NCBI GenBank assembly: GCA_025266875.1
Contig: JALLLT010000006.1
Coordinates: 62,001-126,000, forward strand
Length of the DNA stretch: 64,000 bases
Origin: Fennellomyces sp. T-0311
Lineage: Eukaryota; Mucoromycota; Mucoromycetes; Mucorales; Lichtheimiaceae
Direction of reading: 5' to 3'
The position numbers and the translations under genes are program-made. The notes beneath the pieces were generated by a model. It saw nothing but the letters and a program-made list of their open reading frames with translations, searched no databases and was not told the origin of the DNA. The number at the start of each line of letters is the position of its first letter. Position 1 is the stretch's first letter. Shown in pieces: positions 26,350-38,440 of this stretch.

Positions 26350-27903
26350 ATGAACTTATTTCCTTCAATAAAGAAAAAAGTCCCCAAATAAGTAATGGTT
26401 CCATAATGATTCGATATTGAGCAATAATAGCATTGTAGTAGTTCATCGGGACTGCAGGGGCCAGCCGATGAAGCAAGGCGATCTGTGATTTCCTTTGTAA
26501 AGCACTGACCGTGTGACTGGATTACTCAACTACATTTTTACCTGATAAGAAATAACAGATCCTAATGTATTTGAAGCAAAAGTGGGCATCGGTTGCTTGG
26601 CATACCTGTATATCGTATGTCTTCTTGCTGTTCTCCAGAATGAGGTATATAAACAGAAGTACTACGTGTATAATGATGGAAATGCGAAAGGCATTGCTCT
26701 CTAACATACTATGTTTTCTTCCCAGACTTTACTATATGCAACAAGCAGTAACGGCTTAAAGTATACGTCAAAGTATAAGAAGGCAGAAGCCAATAACTTT
26801 ATGTAAAGGTAAATTACAGAGCTACTTTTTGAAGTTAGATATCCACACACACACAACCTACTATTCTCTAATGATGCCTCGCCATGGATGAATCGTACCA
26901 GTCGCCTGAATGCCTATTAAACACCTCAGGACCGACACTTTGCTTGATTCATCCATGAATTTTTACCTTGCTTTCCTTTGCTTCCTTCCTTGATGCCTTG
27001 CATTCCAATCCTGGATTCCATTCCAGTGGGACCGGCAGTTAAACCGGGAAATACCGGCGTTTCCTTGGGTAGATCAAATATCCAGCAATGATCGAGCGTG
27101 CCCGAGTCGCGCAAACAGGGGGTGATGGGAAAAGAACGCTCAAGTAGGTTGAAAGGGACTGGAGCTAGACAACCACCAGTTTATCAAGCACTAAGCACTC
27201 GAGGATATCCTTGCAGCGAAGGCGGTTTCCCTTTCCGTTCGCTCGAAGATATTGGCCTTGTCAAAGATCTAAAAAAAATGGAGTAGAAAAGAAATAACGG
27301 AAGGAGGCCAGTGTACCGAAACACCTGGAATCGTCCTTGGGCTCAAAGAAGTTTATACTGAAAGTGTAAATGTACATCAACAATGGCAAACATCCTCAAT
27401 TGCCATCGATGCCTTCCCTCACGGCACAATGTACCGGAATGAAAGTAATTCGCAGAGCAGACAAGCGTGGCACTCTTCTTAAACAGCTTTACTTGACAGT
27501 CATGGCGCAATGGCTGCCCAAATGGGAGAAAGGGGAAAGAGAAGGAAGTAACCCGCCAGATTTCGCTCCCTGTCAAATTTATTAATTACCGCTCGAGCCA
27601 GAGTCATCTGAGCAGTCTACACCGATGCTATGCAACTCACAGTCCGTTCGCTTTTCTGGAGAAAAAGAAACAGCCTTACAGTCATAGTGGTTTCCATGGG
27701 CTAGGCACAATGCTTATGTGTAATGAAAAGATATGTAAATGTGACAGATTCTTGTACCTGGATGGCGGAGCACGGCTGTCAGTTGGCAACAGCATAAAAT
27801 GTGACCGAATCCATCCCGAGTCTTGTATTGCATGTTTATTATTTAGAGGCTTATCGTTGTCATTTGGAAGAATGGATGGAGTTCTAGCTACTACATAGAT
27901 CAT
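26350..27903. other. Intergenic region, unassigned fragments
   Basis: The first half is AT-rich. From about 26930 to 27600 the composition is more balanced, and plus frames contain protein-like pieces (YPCSEGGFPFRSLEDIGLV near 27215, then ETPGIVLGLKEVY after a stop). These look like remnants of a coding sequence, possibly of a mobile element, but I cannot assign a family. Confidence 0.3.
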
Positions 27904-28270
27904 TCAGGAAGTTGTTCGCTGCGCTAAGATCCATGGAGAGCCTTCTATGACACTGTGCCAGTGCAGAATCCAAACCATTTGGAAGACTAGTCCCAGCGCG
28001 GACGGATTTTGAGCACAGAAACTTGTTGGTGAAACGAAGCGTAAGTGGAGTGCGTCCCAGACCTCATCGATTGATACATGTGGAGGTGCACGAATAACCG
28101 GAAGGGCCAAAGTCCAAAAAGTTCTCTTGAGCGGACAATCCACAGTAAAATGTTTTCACTGTCATTACGACATCAACAACCATACAGTTATGTGCAACCT
28201 TGATCCGGGTTTACAAATCATGTAAGGCAAACTCGGTTAACTTGGTCTCAGATCTTCCGTCTCCCCGGCA
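27904..28270 (-). mobile_element. LINE C-terminal relic (copy 2)
   Basis: On the minus strand HFTVDCPLKRTFWTLALPVI resembles the Cys/His-containing C-terminal domain downstream of fungal LINE reverse transcriptases (H.L.DCP.K...W). It is followed by SIDEVWDALHLRFVSP. The frame is broken just upstream (~28160), and no reverse transcriptase core is present. The upstream ~110 bp match the plus-strand fragment at 23080-23230. Confidence 0.6.
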
Positions 28271-30431
28271 ATATGACAACATCATACGAGACACGGTGAT
28301 AACATGGATTATCGGGACTACATATTACACAAATCACTCATATTCTCCTTACCTACTCATCATTAGTATAAAAGAGTGTTTTCCTCAATAAAGTATTAAC
28401 TTATTTTGGTCTCGTCATCCGAAAACCTTTTCCTGTAAAGCTATATATACCAAAGTACTGGTATGGAAAAAAGGTCGAGGGACCAAGTGACCCAGTTCAT
28501 CAGTATTGTGTTCTGGACCACTCAATTACAGCAGGGTTGAATGAGACAGATCATATATCACGCGCCAGTCGTCATAGTTAACTTTAATTTTTGATCCAGA
28601 ACTACGTATTAAGGCCGGGTTGCGATGATTTCATGGAGTGCCGGCAAAAAAGAACAACAGAATACGAAAAAAATTTCAAACATATAACAACAATGCAGTC
28701 TGGCTATCCCAAATATGTACTGCCTTGTGATAACGTACCATAGGTTACTTCATCCTTCATACGGAATAATGCAGCTTTGTCAATTAGATCTACGCACAAG
28801 GCTATAATGAGCTTATGGTATTTGCTGCATGTTTCTACGCTAAATTTCTGCAAAATTATCTTCAAGTGTTTTTATCAGTAGGTTATGACAAATTTTCTCG
28901 GTCGTTACCCTTCGTGTTATCTATTCCCTTTTCCAGCTTGCCTATGGTCTGTGCACATCACAACCTGCTTGTTTATACGAAAGCCCTACGTCAACCCTTT
29001 TATTATGTTACAAGATGCAGTTTGAACAATCTCAACCTTTTACTTCAATGATTTCAAGATACCTCACCAGGATTTATTATACATCCAGTAATACTCATTG
29101 CTATTGTCATAGTTGGAACCCCTGAAGTCAAATGAAATTATGAACACTTGGTCACACATACATCTATTTCATGAACAATTTCCTTTTACAACAACCTGGC
29201 TGAGGGCTGCCGTGTGAATTCGATGAGATGGTTCTACGATACTGTCTGCGCAGTAATCCATTGCACATGAACCACACCATACCGTGTGCTATCATCCTAT
29301 TGTATCAATAGATTAATAGTAAAATCTGTCTGAATAAAATATAGTACTGGAATGTGTTTAATGGGATCCGTATACTTAAACTCTTGGAGCAACAGTCTAC
29401 AATTGTGCTTACAAAATAAAAGTGTATACTTTTGTTCTGTTCACAGATTGCCACTTTCTTCTTCCAACCCCACAGTTATATCCTTCATATCCTGCTTTAC
29501 AATTCTATTTTCAGAGAACCGATAATCATGAAAAATAGCAGCAACGCTACACCGTTGCTCATTTCAGAAGCCAATAAGTATTAAGCAATTTTGTAGTATA
29601 TTACCAGAGGAATATATTCAGATAAGGTCCTTTAGCCGAAGCCGATTTGTTCAGAACCTATGAGAAGTACACAACGACAACCAATGTGAAAGAGTGGAAA
29701 GTTCTTGACTCTCTTGCAAGGTCTTGGAACAGTACAATATACAAGATGCTATAACAGATCTCGGCTTCATCCAACACATACGGTGTCGCTTTGCAAACGC
29801 CTGCGCCTCAGACAATACAGAACTAAAGGTTCTGAACTTGAATGCAGAAAAACTTATAGTATAAAGAGTGACCCTCCTCTCCTCGACCTTCACATAGACA
29901 AGAGCATAACATGGGATGTCATGTACCTTTACCAATTATTGTGTTGCAAAATCTTTATCGTGGAAGAGGCGGGATTCAAAAAGGTATAATGGTGTGCTGC
30001 GGCAGAGGGATGGTTGTTGGATAAAAACTGAGGTTTTTCTAGCAATCAAGTCTCTATATGGAAGTGATTCAACTATATAGTGTTAAATTGTCTTGTCTCT
30101 CTATTACTCTGCATTGTCTTATCTCATAAAATAACTGTACATCCGTAGTGGCGCAGCACATCTGCGTTTGAAACTACGCGAATGTTGTTTTATAAGCAAC
30201 CTGCACGCAAGTGAGAGAATGTATACAAAAAATGTAGCATGGAAGTAAGATTAATGGTCAATTAGTTCATTCAGGAGCTATCGTAGCTTTGTTCAATAGT
30301 CCAGGCTGACGGTTACTTATCAACCGGGTTTGAAGCGAGGTTGCGGAACTGAAATTAGTCGGGTATTCAAAAACCTTACCTTATTTAAAGCGTCTTGGGT
30401 TCGCGTACACTTTCCAATTCTCATATCAAAC
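28271..30431. other. Intergenic region upstream of the acyltransferase
   Basis: AT-rich with no convincing coding region. Open frames at 29651-29989 on both strands are ~94 codons and without motifs. A TATTTAAA motif at about 30382 lies ~50 bp before the acyltransferase ATG and is its likely TATA element. Confidence 0.4.
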
Positions 30432-31858
30432 ATGCCTCTCGAAACCTACACAATCCACCCTACCAACAAGCACAAACGCCCTGTCCCACCATCAACGATT
30501 GTGCTCCATGGATATGATAAACTCAGTCACCCTATCCAGATCCGCAACCATCGGTTCTTCCATACCCCTCCAGTTTCATTTTCTGACGTTGTTGACAAGC
30601 TAAAGTCTTCCCTTGCTGAAGCACTCGAGCTATATCCACCAGTTAATGGCACCGTACAAGTGGATAAAAACGGTAATCCGCATATCGCGATTGATACTGA
30701 AAAGGGTACACCTTTTTTGGTCGACATCCGGGATACGCCTTACACTGGCGACACACAGGATCTATCTGCACGCGATGATCCCGTACTCCCATCAACAGCA
30801 AGTATTTTCGCTGTTAAAGTAACTCAGGTAAAATGTTTAATGCAAGCTATGCTTCTTCCATCACCATTTACAGTGAAAAAAAATAGTTTTCATGCGGAAC
30901 TGTTGCCGTGGCATCGTCGATGAACCACCAAGTTACTGATCTACGCGGTACCCTGGATTTCCTCGAACTGTGGGCAACCATTGCAAGAGGCGAACCCATC
31001 AATTACTCCAGAATTCCCAAAGACTGGACCCATACGCCTTCCCGATTTTTCGCTGGCTTGATCAGTGACTCCACGAAACCAACAGCTCCTCCTCCATTCA
31101 CCGTTACTGCTACACCTGACACTGGACCCGCAGCATGCTTCATTGCACCATCCGCCGTCTCCACATGGAAGTTCAGCAAGAACTCTCTTGAACAATTGAA
31201 GCTCGATTTCTCCCCAAAAGATTCGGAATCGTGGATTTCATCCGGGGATGCACTTTCTGCCCTTATAACGGGTGTCATTACTCGCGCCCGCACAGCAGTC
31301 AATGTACCACGATTGGACGGACGATCGAGTTTGGAGTCACAGGTTGAACGGGTTGCCATGGCAGCTGATGGCCGTTACAGAGCTCCTGAAGAAACCATGG
31401 CGAATGGTCAATACTTTGGAAACTTCAACAACCTTTGGAGTGCCGATATTTCTCGCGCTGACCTCCTTTCCCCTACTTCTGAAGCAGGTTCAAGTGTTGC
31501 TGTTGCTATCCGAAACGGTCTCAAAGATGCACTTTCTGCCGAATCCATCGCCAACCGTATTGCGTTCTTCGAAGCACCCGAAAGTAACGAGCCTCCCAGT
31601 CGTATCATATGGGGTGCAGATGTAATCTTAACCAATTGGTGTCGATTTGACTTGCAAGGTCCTTCATTTGATCTGGGATGGGGCAGGCCTTTCCATGCAA
31701 CCCCTGGTACCGGTGGAGCCTTGCCACCAGCATATTCTTTGATGACAAGAGTTGGAGACACTGGTGATATTTCGGTTTTGATGACGGTAGAGGCGGATGC
31801 CGGTGATGCCTTGAAGGCTGACGCATTATTGAACAAATATGCCACATTTCAAGCATAA
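30432..31858 (+). CDS. BAHD-type acyltransferase (Transferase family)
   Basis: Two exons, 30432-30827 and 30887-31858, give 455 aa, the normal size of the family. The catalytic HxxxD motif is clear at residues 146-150 (MNHQVTDLRG), just after the intron. The DFGWG-like structural motif is FDLGWGRP at about 393-400. The N-terminal half also fits (SFSDVVDKLKSSLAEALELY, then YPPVNGTV). These enzymes move an acyl group from acyl-CoA to alcohols or amines of secondary metabolites, and fungal members include trichothecene 3-O-acetyltransferase-like proteins; the substrate cannot be predicted here. There is no signal peptide, so it is cytosolic. It is convergent with the second GST (133 bp between stops), and both GST genes lie within 7 kb, which hints at a small detoxification or specialised-metabolism group. 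Confidence 0.88.
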
Positions 31859-31990
31859 CTCAGGTTGTTGATTGATCACAATAAACGTCAATTGCTTTCT
31901 GAGTATTTATACAATTTACGCATATTTTTATTTGTACGACTTTGTTACTGAATATCTTTGATGGATCGCTTTGAGACTTCTGTGATAAGA

Positions 31991-32977
31991 TTACATCAGC
32001 AAAGGATTCTCAGGAAGCGACGCAAGGTAGCTCTTCAAGTTGGTTCGTGCTTCGAAAGCCTGAACAAACCGAGCAAGATTGGGATGCTGTACGTAAAACC
32101 AGTGTTAAGATGCTAGTGAAGAAGGCAGATCTGATAGGTGCAGTATCGATACCAACCTGATCCAGGCCTTTCTTGTTACGACCATCACCCGCAATATTAC
32201 GATAGGCCATAAAGTCAGGGTAAGTTATCTGTTTTTAACAGGAGTATACGTATCAGTACTTTTACATTCCATGGTGGCATCTCACGAGCCTTTTCTCCCA
32301 AAAGATAAGGGCCATCATGAAGGCCATACACGTGTTCAAATCGAGCATAATGGTCAGGTGATTGCTCTTTGATGTAGTGGTTTCTCTTATTCATATCGTT
32401 CTGGTACCGCCATATTAAAAAGATCCACGTTAATATCCTTTGCTTTATTACGTACGTTCTAGTATTCTTACTGGAGAAAAGATAGCCTTGACCGAATCCT
32501 CTTTCCAGTTGATACAAAAGTCTGAAGCACTGTCAATAAAATGCTCCTCGTCTTCATTGGCGCCGTTGTATCCTAAATACAAATTACATAGCTAGAGCCG
32601 TATATCGGTTGCCATCACTTACATAGCTGGGTACTTACCAAATCTTTTAGCAAGAATTCGCAGAATAGGCGTAGTACCGGAATACTGCTTGCCATCCATT
32701 TCAACGAAAGGCAAGGCTCCAAAGTGATTGCCACGCTTGAGCAATTGGTCTTTCATTGCTGGCCATTTCTCATCGACTGGAATGAGCGTGTAGTCGTAGG
32801 ATAAACCAGCATCCTTGAGAAGTAAATTCACGGCCTCACCATTGCCACAAGCTACAAAACAGGAGGTACCAATGTAAGAATAGCGTATTTCATGATATGT
32901 AGTAAACAATTTATAACCAAGAGTAACAACTTACGTCCAACGTCAAAATATATAAGCTTGATGTGCGGAACAGTCAT
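31991..32977 (-). CDS. Glutathione S-transferase, sigma-like (copy 2)
   Basis: Exons 32935-32977, 32639-32851, 32472-32572, exon 4 from 32400, 32157-32228 and 31991-32086 parallel those of the GST at 25.4 kb. The N-domain reads KLIYFDVGPCGNGEAVNLLL, keeping the Tyr but lacking the Arg of the RG..E pattern. LPFVEMDGK and YSGTTPILRILAKRFG follow. The C-domain has HYARFEHVYGLHDGPYLLGE, then ITYPDFMAYRNIAGDG and HPNLARFVQAFEARTNLKSY. Exon 4 is ambiguous: the best-looking donor (32285, GTGAGA; 57-nt intron) shifts the frame by one, while a later GTAAAA donor (intron 32229-32265, only 37 nt) keeps it and adds seven residues. So the protein is ~217 aa with the short intron, or the gene carries a one-base lesion. 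Confidence 0.82.
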
Positions 32978-33057
32978 TATGAGAAGTGTGGTAGTTTGAA
33001 TAGGATGAAGAATGTTCGAGCAACAGGTTATTTGTCTACAGAATGGAAACTCCATCC

Positions 33058-33067
33058 TTATATATAG
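33058..33067 (-). promoter_or_regulatory. TATA box of GST copy 2
   Basis: Read on the minus strand, ctatatataagg lies 82 bp before the ATG at 32977. Position and sequence fit a core promoter TATA element. Confidence 0.45.
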
Positions 33068-34487
33068 TACTTTGAGCAAGCCATGTTAAGTCACCTCTTT
33101 TCTATATTTGTAAATGACTCGATCCTTTTATATTGCGCCAAAGTATAAATAAACAATGTAGACAATGTGTACAACCCGATGTTGGTTATGTATCCACAAG
33201 GGCATTTTCTGTAAATACAGAGCTATTCTGGAACACTTAACATATATGAAAGATTGCAATCAGCAAAGTATATGTTAATATGGTGTTCTTTTCAAGCAAT
33301 ACCAGCGACACCAGCTAAAGCCTTTAATGAGTCCCATCAAATGCCAGGATGCATTGATCATAAGCTGTGATATTGCGCAAGGAGCTTCGTATACAAACCA
33401 AACCCTATGAGCCCGTGGGAAAGGGGCGCATCAGAAAATCTACGTAGCGAACATTCTATTTGTGTTATAAAATTGGAACCCGATTACCAAAGCCTACTAA
33501 GTAGATGAAATCATCTGTTGCTAGTAATTTTGATAGTTTCAAAAACGTATAAAGGTGCTAATATAGTATATAACTCTGTTCATATAAAGCATTGGCATGC
33601 GTACTATATGAATTATTCAACCAACATTGAATGCTGCGCAAATGTCGTTACACGAGCGTGGGGATCCAAAGTAGCCAAATTCAGATTTCTGATCTTTGTA
33701 CTAGTTGAGTCCGTGTGTCACCAGTCATCATCACACCCCAACAAAGATGATTAACCATTTCCCTGTTGCCTTTTTACCGTCCGGGTGATCAATAAGAGAT
33801 AAGGATTATTTAGACCTGCGCGCCATAAACTGGAGAAACGCGTGCGCCTTACAATGCATATCTTTCTATACCAAAAAACTTGGTGCTATATACTAATTTC
33901 AAAACGCGTTGCCGTCTGTCATTTTAGTACATTATCATGCTGCGCATACGCGTTCCGCAGCATGAGTCGAGCTTAATTATTTGCTCATGTGATGGTTGCG
34001 ATCCTTTTGTCACACTTGCCAACTTCGCTTTCGGTTCCAGTAGAGTATTTTGATTATGGAAATATTTTGAGATGTTTAGGAGGGATACCCATACTTTTTT
34101 TATTATCCTGTCGATATGAGCAGCGTAGGTTTATGGCGATCATTGTCGCTATGAATTCCAGCTATTGATTCAGCTGCTACAAGGCTATTGAAAAACAAAA
34201 ATGGGTGCTAATACATTTTCCATGAGCTGTTAACTTGGACATTTAAATGAATCAAGTGTAATTCGCCTATAGTACTAGTTTTCTTTACAACCAGCAGCTT
34301 AGTGTGTATTCCAAAAGTGTCTTTTAAACAATATAGCACAAGAAAGTATGTGTATGGAACTTCCTTTCAGTACGAATAGCAATTGAACTGATCGAATAAA
34401 AAAAATACGTACGAGTATCAACCGTACTAATATAAACAAGATTGATGTGGACACTTGCCATGAAAAAGTCCTATGAAAGAACCTCTA
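33068..34487. other. Intergenic region, no supported gene
   Basis: AT-rich with short frames only. No repeats beyond short homopolymers. Confidence 0.45.
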
Positions 34488-34790
34488 CTATACGCCCACA
34501 ACAATCCTTTCTGGCACCATCAGTTTTTCTTTCTTTACGGAATAATGATCGCATGCAATGGCTTTGGATACGATCCTGTCAATGTAATACATCTTCATAA
34601 TTTTACAACATTTAAGTAGAGTATCTCGGGTTCTGGCTGCAATGTACCATGAAATGTGCACGTTGTCTTTCCAACACATTCATGTACGTACGCACTCAAG
34701 ATTTCTAACAAGATAATAAGCTCTCTTTACCTTGAAGAACGCGCACATTTGCTGACTTGGCTTTGTTCATAAAGCGTGCTACGTACTCCA
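34488..34790 (-). mobile_element. Relic of an unnamed dispersed repeat (copy A)
   Basis: Aligns by eye along most of its length with 46825-47100, at roughly two-thirds identity. Shared blocks are taatacatctt-ataat-tttacaaca, a (g/t)tctggct-caatgt block, and tttgct-act-ggctttgttcata. On the minus strand both copies give a similar peptide (KIMKMYYIDRI here, KIIKMYYVDVI in the other). The coding part is short and broken, and no known domain is recognised. Confidence 0.45.
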
Positions 34791-36369
34791 CTCACCACTT
34801 GACGAGTACTACTATATCTGTATATAAGGTACTATCTGCGTGGTTTGTTAACTCCTCTTGTGTAGTTAAATAATATCACTGGAGAGGCAAGAACTTATCA
34901 AGATCGATACTGATAGCTCATTTAAGCACTTGTTAAAGTGTGTGGCAGACATCATTCGTATCGAGAACTAAATCATGACGACCAAAGGAACCCTTGCTAC
35001 TGAAAGCGATGGACAATGTATTTGCAATGGAACATTGCTTCACTTGATTTAACTATGGTATCGCTTGAGTTTTAGGCTAGATCTTCTAGAGAACAACAAC
35101 AAAGAGTACCCATCACAATATGGCTCGTTAGCCGAGATCAATTATCTTTATGTTGTATGCCCTCCATTGCTGGAACAGCTGCTTCCGTGTTTATTGCGAA
35201 TTATGAGGTAGAGATGAATTAGTATCCAGTGCCAATATAATAATAATAATATGCATTGTATAATAGTGTTGAAAGCACTTTCAAATACAAGACAAGCTAG
35301 AATCAAGTAATTTGCTCCGAGTCAGCATGGGTGCAGGGCTCATGAAGATGGGTTGTCAAATTTGTCTGCAGTCGGCAAGGATACAGGTGCCGGAGGGATT
35401 GGCAAGGAGGGCGCGAAGGTCAAGGGTCTCCATGACGAAGGGAAACTTATCCGGGAGGGGCAAGGATATCATTGGCTACATGTTTAACACTCTTCGTTGT
35501 CATATTGTTTCATGGCAAGTTCAAGTAGACGGTGGGTTCCCAGTCACCTTGTTTCCATTTCTATGTCGGCCAAATGGATCTGCATTCACGCTTTTATAAT
35601 GATTAGTGCCCGAGTTGAAGTTTAGACGATTCATCGGGTTGCTGACGATCTGCCTACCAGCTTTGATAACATGGTCAAGTTCTCAGACGCACTAGCTGCA
35701 TCCTTAGAGATGAAAAAAAAGTAGGTGCCCTGGTGAAACGTTAAAAGCATGCTTTAACATCACGGCTCATGTATCTTTTTAATCTATCTCTATGAAAAGC
35801 AACATGATAAAGATGTATGACCGCTTGCCAACCAATACCCAGCAAGATGGCGTTATGACAGGCTACGTACATGGATCGATCCGAGGCATTTGTATGAAGT
35901 TGCTACATTGATGTGCCAACACGACACTTGGCCTACCCCGAGTCTGCCTTCGCGGTCAAAGCTGCCTAGTACGTAGTTCGGTCGTGTGAGCAAGTTTGAT
36001 TTTTGTATTAAAACGAAGGAACGATGCCTTGCGCGAAACAGAGGAAGATAAAAAAAGCAACGTGGGTATGTATGGGTCGATTCGTCGAGAAGGACGCTAG
36101 TTTTACGAGCATACAGGAAACAACGTACGCCAAGTGCCGTTCTTTGAAAGAAACACAGGAAGGTTTTGCCAACAACATACCTCTCGATCCATAATAAGCC
36201 AATGTTACCCTATTTCTTCAAGGCATGCGAACACGCCTCCCATTGCAACGAACGTATCGGAGGAGCCGTCTAGCATTGTCCAACTGATCTGAATGAAACA
36301 GTGTGTGCATTAAAGCAGAGTGCTACGAACTGAGCCTCAAATTCGCTTGATAAAGTTTTTTTTCCCTAC
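34791..36369. other. Intergenic region with protein-like remnants
   Basis: Some plus-strand pieces look coding, for example GAGGIGKEGAKVKGLHDEGK near 35395 and ADDLPTSFDNMVKFSDALAA near 35645. They are followed by possible GT donors, but I found no continuous model or family. This may be an uncharacterised gene in pieces or a decayed one. Confidence 0.3.
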
Positions 36370-36391
36370 TTTTTTTTTTTTTTTTTTTTTT
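36370..36391 (+). repeat. 22-bp poly-T tract before NOP53
   Basis: An uninterrupted run of 22 T ends 14 bp before the NOP53 ATG. It could be a polypyrimidine tract of a 5' leader intron (an AG follows at 36395) or a poly(dA:dT) nucleosome-excluding promoter element. Confidence 0.6.
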
Positions 36392-36405
36392 GCAAGAACA
36401 CCAAA

Positions 36406-37896
36406 ATGGCAGCTGTTGCTAAAAAGGCCCAACCAAGCCGTAAGGGCAAGAAGGCATGGCGCAAAAACATTGACATGCAGCCCGTGGACGAGGCTCTGGA
36501 ATCCTTGCGAGTCGAAGAGCGTGTTCGGTATGCTCTCCTTTTTGCTTTTTCGACATGATCGATCTCTAACTTTTTTTTTCGGTAACAAAACAGAGGTTCA
36601 GCAACCAAAATCGACGATCTATTTACCATTGATACCACTGGTGATTTGCAAGGTATTGTCTCGAAATGCGTGTTTACGATCCTACCCGATCGGCTAAAAA
36701 GGGTCTATTTATATAGTCAAGCGACAATTGGCAAGAGACAAGCCTTTGCGTGTGGACGAGATTCTGGCGGAACGATCAGCAGTACCAGCAGTTATTGCAC
36801 GAGTCAAAGCGGCCAATCGAGAGAAAAAAGAATCGAGAAACGATGCACAAAAGGTCAGCAAGATCGCCAAACGGAAACTGGAAGGAGGCGTTACACCTGC
36901 AGCCAAGAAGAAGAGCAAGAAGGTCAAGCAAGATTACGATATGTGGGCCGATGGTAAAGGAGATTACATGACGAGACAAACATGTCTTTGTTTGTTAACA
37001 GGAATTCGCAGATGCTCCGGAGGAAGAGGACGAGTCGAACGGATTCCTCGACGTTGTCAAGGAACGCAAAGTAAAGGCACCCGCCACACTCAAAGTAAAG
37101 CCAGCTGCCATGATACACAAGCCATCGGTCCAAGTACCCCATGCCGGTGCCTCGTACAACCCCACCGTGGAGGACCATCAAGAGTTGTTGAAGCAAGCAC
37201 ACGAGATTGAAGTCAAAAAGGAGGAGGCTACCAAGAAACTGAATGAGCAATTGGCGTACCGAAAGGAATTGGATCTGTTGAAGAGCGAGCTCGAAGAGTC
37301 AATCAGCGATGATGATGAAGAGGAAGAGGAGGAGGAGGAGGAGGAGGAAGAAGGCGAAGGTTTGGATGCAAAACCGAAGACGGATGGTAAACGCAAAACA
37401 AAGACACAGCGAAACAAGGAGAAACGAAAACGATACAACAAAATGTTGGAGGAACAGAGACTTCATGAACGTGAAATTCGAAAGCAGATCGAACAGGTCA
37501 AGGCCATCGAGGCTGAATTGGAACAGCAAGTGCAGAAGCTTGCGGAGGCTGCCGAGCAGCGACGTGAATCCAAGGCGGAGGGAGCAAAGAAGGGCGCCAA
37601 GCGATTGGGTAAACACCATATCAAGGAACAGCCGCTGGAGGTGCAATTGCAAGATGAATTGAGCGAGACGTTGCGACAGTTGAAGGTAAGTGGAGTGCTT
37701 GTTGGTCGTTTCTCGGGGTAACGGATGTTTGTTTGCATAGCCCGAAGGAAACAGCTTGCGCGATCGATTCACCAGCATCCAGAAACGCAACATTGTTGAG
37801 CCAAGAGTGCCCATTACGCCATTCAAGAAGTACAAGGCCAAGGTTTATGAGAAGCGGTCATATAAGCAGTTTGATGCCAAGCAAAAGAAGCATTAA
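36406..37896 (+). CDS. NOP53: 60S ribosome biogenesis factor NOP53 (GLTSCR2/PICT1 family)
   Basis: Five exons (36406-36527, 36594-36652, 36717-36953, 37012-37685, 37741-37896) give 415 aa. The N-terminus has the family pattern SRKGKKAWRKNID, then LFTIDTTGD and KPLRVDEILAERSAVPAV. The middle holds YDMWAD, PATLKVKPAAMIHKPSVQVP and GASYNPTVEDHQELL. A run of about 15 acidic residues, a Lys/Arg-rich coiled-coil (KRKRYNKMLEEQRLHEREIR) and a conserved tail (LRDRFTSIQKRNIVEPRVPI) complete it. NOP53 is a nucleolar factor that docks the exosome-Mtr4 onto pre-60S particles for 5.8S/ITS2 processing. The exon 3-4 join was set at the AG before 37012 because only that keeps frame. A 22-T tract precedes the ATG. 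Confidence 0.92.
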
Positions 37897-38013
37897 GCAG
37901 GATATCTCTTTCTATTTGTAATTCTACATTTCCTTCCTCATCATAAAGCATTTCTCAACCACACACTCCGCCTCCCTTTGATCAGAAGAGAACTTTTTTT
38001 GTTATATATCGCC

Positions 38014-38286
38014 ATGAGTTCCATTACTGCATCCTATACATCCACAGCCGAAAATCGAACCTTCGAACAACCCATCTCAACAGAGAATGGCACGATTGAC
38101 GGTCTCACTGCTGCGATCAAAAGCATGCAGAGCGACATTAATCAGTACCTCACAAGCCGAATGGCAGCCAACAATGAAAACATGGATACGTCAAAGGAAG
38201 AGCTCGAGCAAGAAGAAGGCGAAGAAGAGGATGACGAAGAAGAGCTGGTATCAAACAGCAACAATAAAAAGCAAAAGACCAAATAA
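38014..38286 (+). CDS. GON7-like small acidic protein (KEOPS subunit candidate)
   Basis: A single-exon frame of 90 aa, 117 bp after NOP53 on the same strand. The start has a beta-type segment (ASYTSTAENRTFEQPIS), followed by a predicted helix with TAAIKSMQSDINQYLTSRM, then an acidic stretch (EELEQEEGEEEDDEEEL) and an Asn/Lys tail (NSNNKKQKTK). This layout matches GON7, the small fifth subunit of the EKC/KEOPS complex that makes t6A in ANN-decoding tRNAs. Fungal GON7 proteins share the SYTSP-type start and the MQ.(D/E)IN helix. The protein is short and compositionally biased, so the assignment is by pattern and not certain. Its neighbour CTU1 also modifies tRNA anticodon loops. Confidence 0.65.
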   Translation: MSSITASYTSTAENRTFEQPISTENGTIDGLTAAIKSMQSDINQYLTSRMAANNENMDTSKEELEQEEGEEEDDEEELVSNSNNKKQKTK

Positions 38287-38440
38287 AGCACCCATCTTTT
38301 TTTTTCACGCGATAAAGCCACATGGGCGTTGCCATGCCACTGTTGTCAATGGGGTCTAGACAACAATTTTCAAATTCGACCATATTTTGTGTATGCATTG
38401 GGACAATACGTAATACACATATTTTGTCCAGGTGATTCCT

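Noticed and set aside
30112..30240. tRNA-like stretch
   Set aside because: No matching A and B box pair and no cloverleaf could be drawn. I found no tRNA anywhere in the window.
36728..37210. Read-through of NOP53 exon 3 into its intron
   Set aside because: The extended frame loses family similarity after residue 139, whereas splicing 36953 to 37012 restores it exactly.
37178..37441. Ser-rich minus frame opposite NOP53
   Set aside because: It is the antisense shadow of the acidic repeat in NOP53; the long Ser run comes from GAG/GAA codons read backwards.
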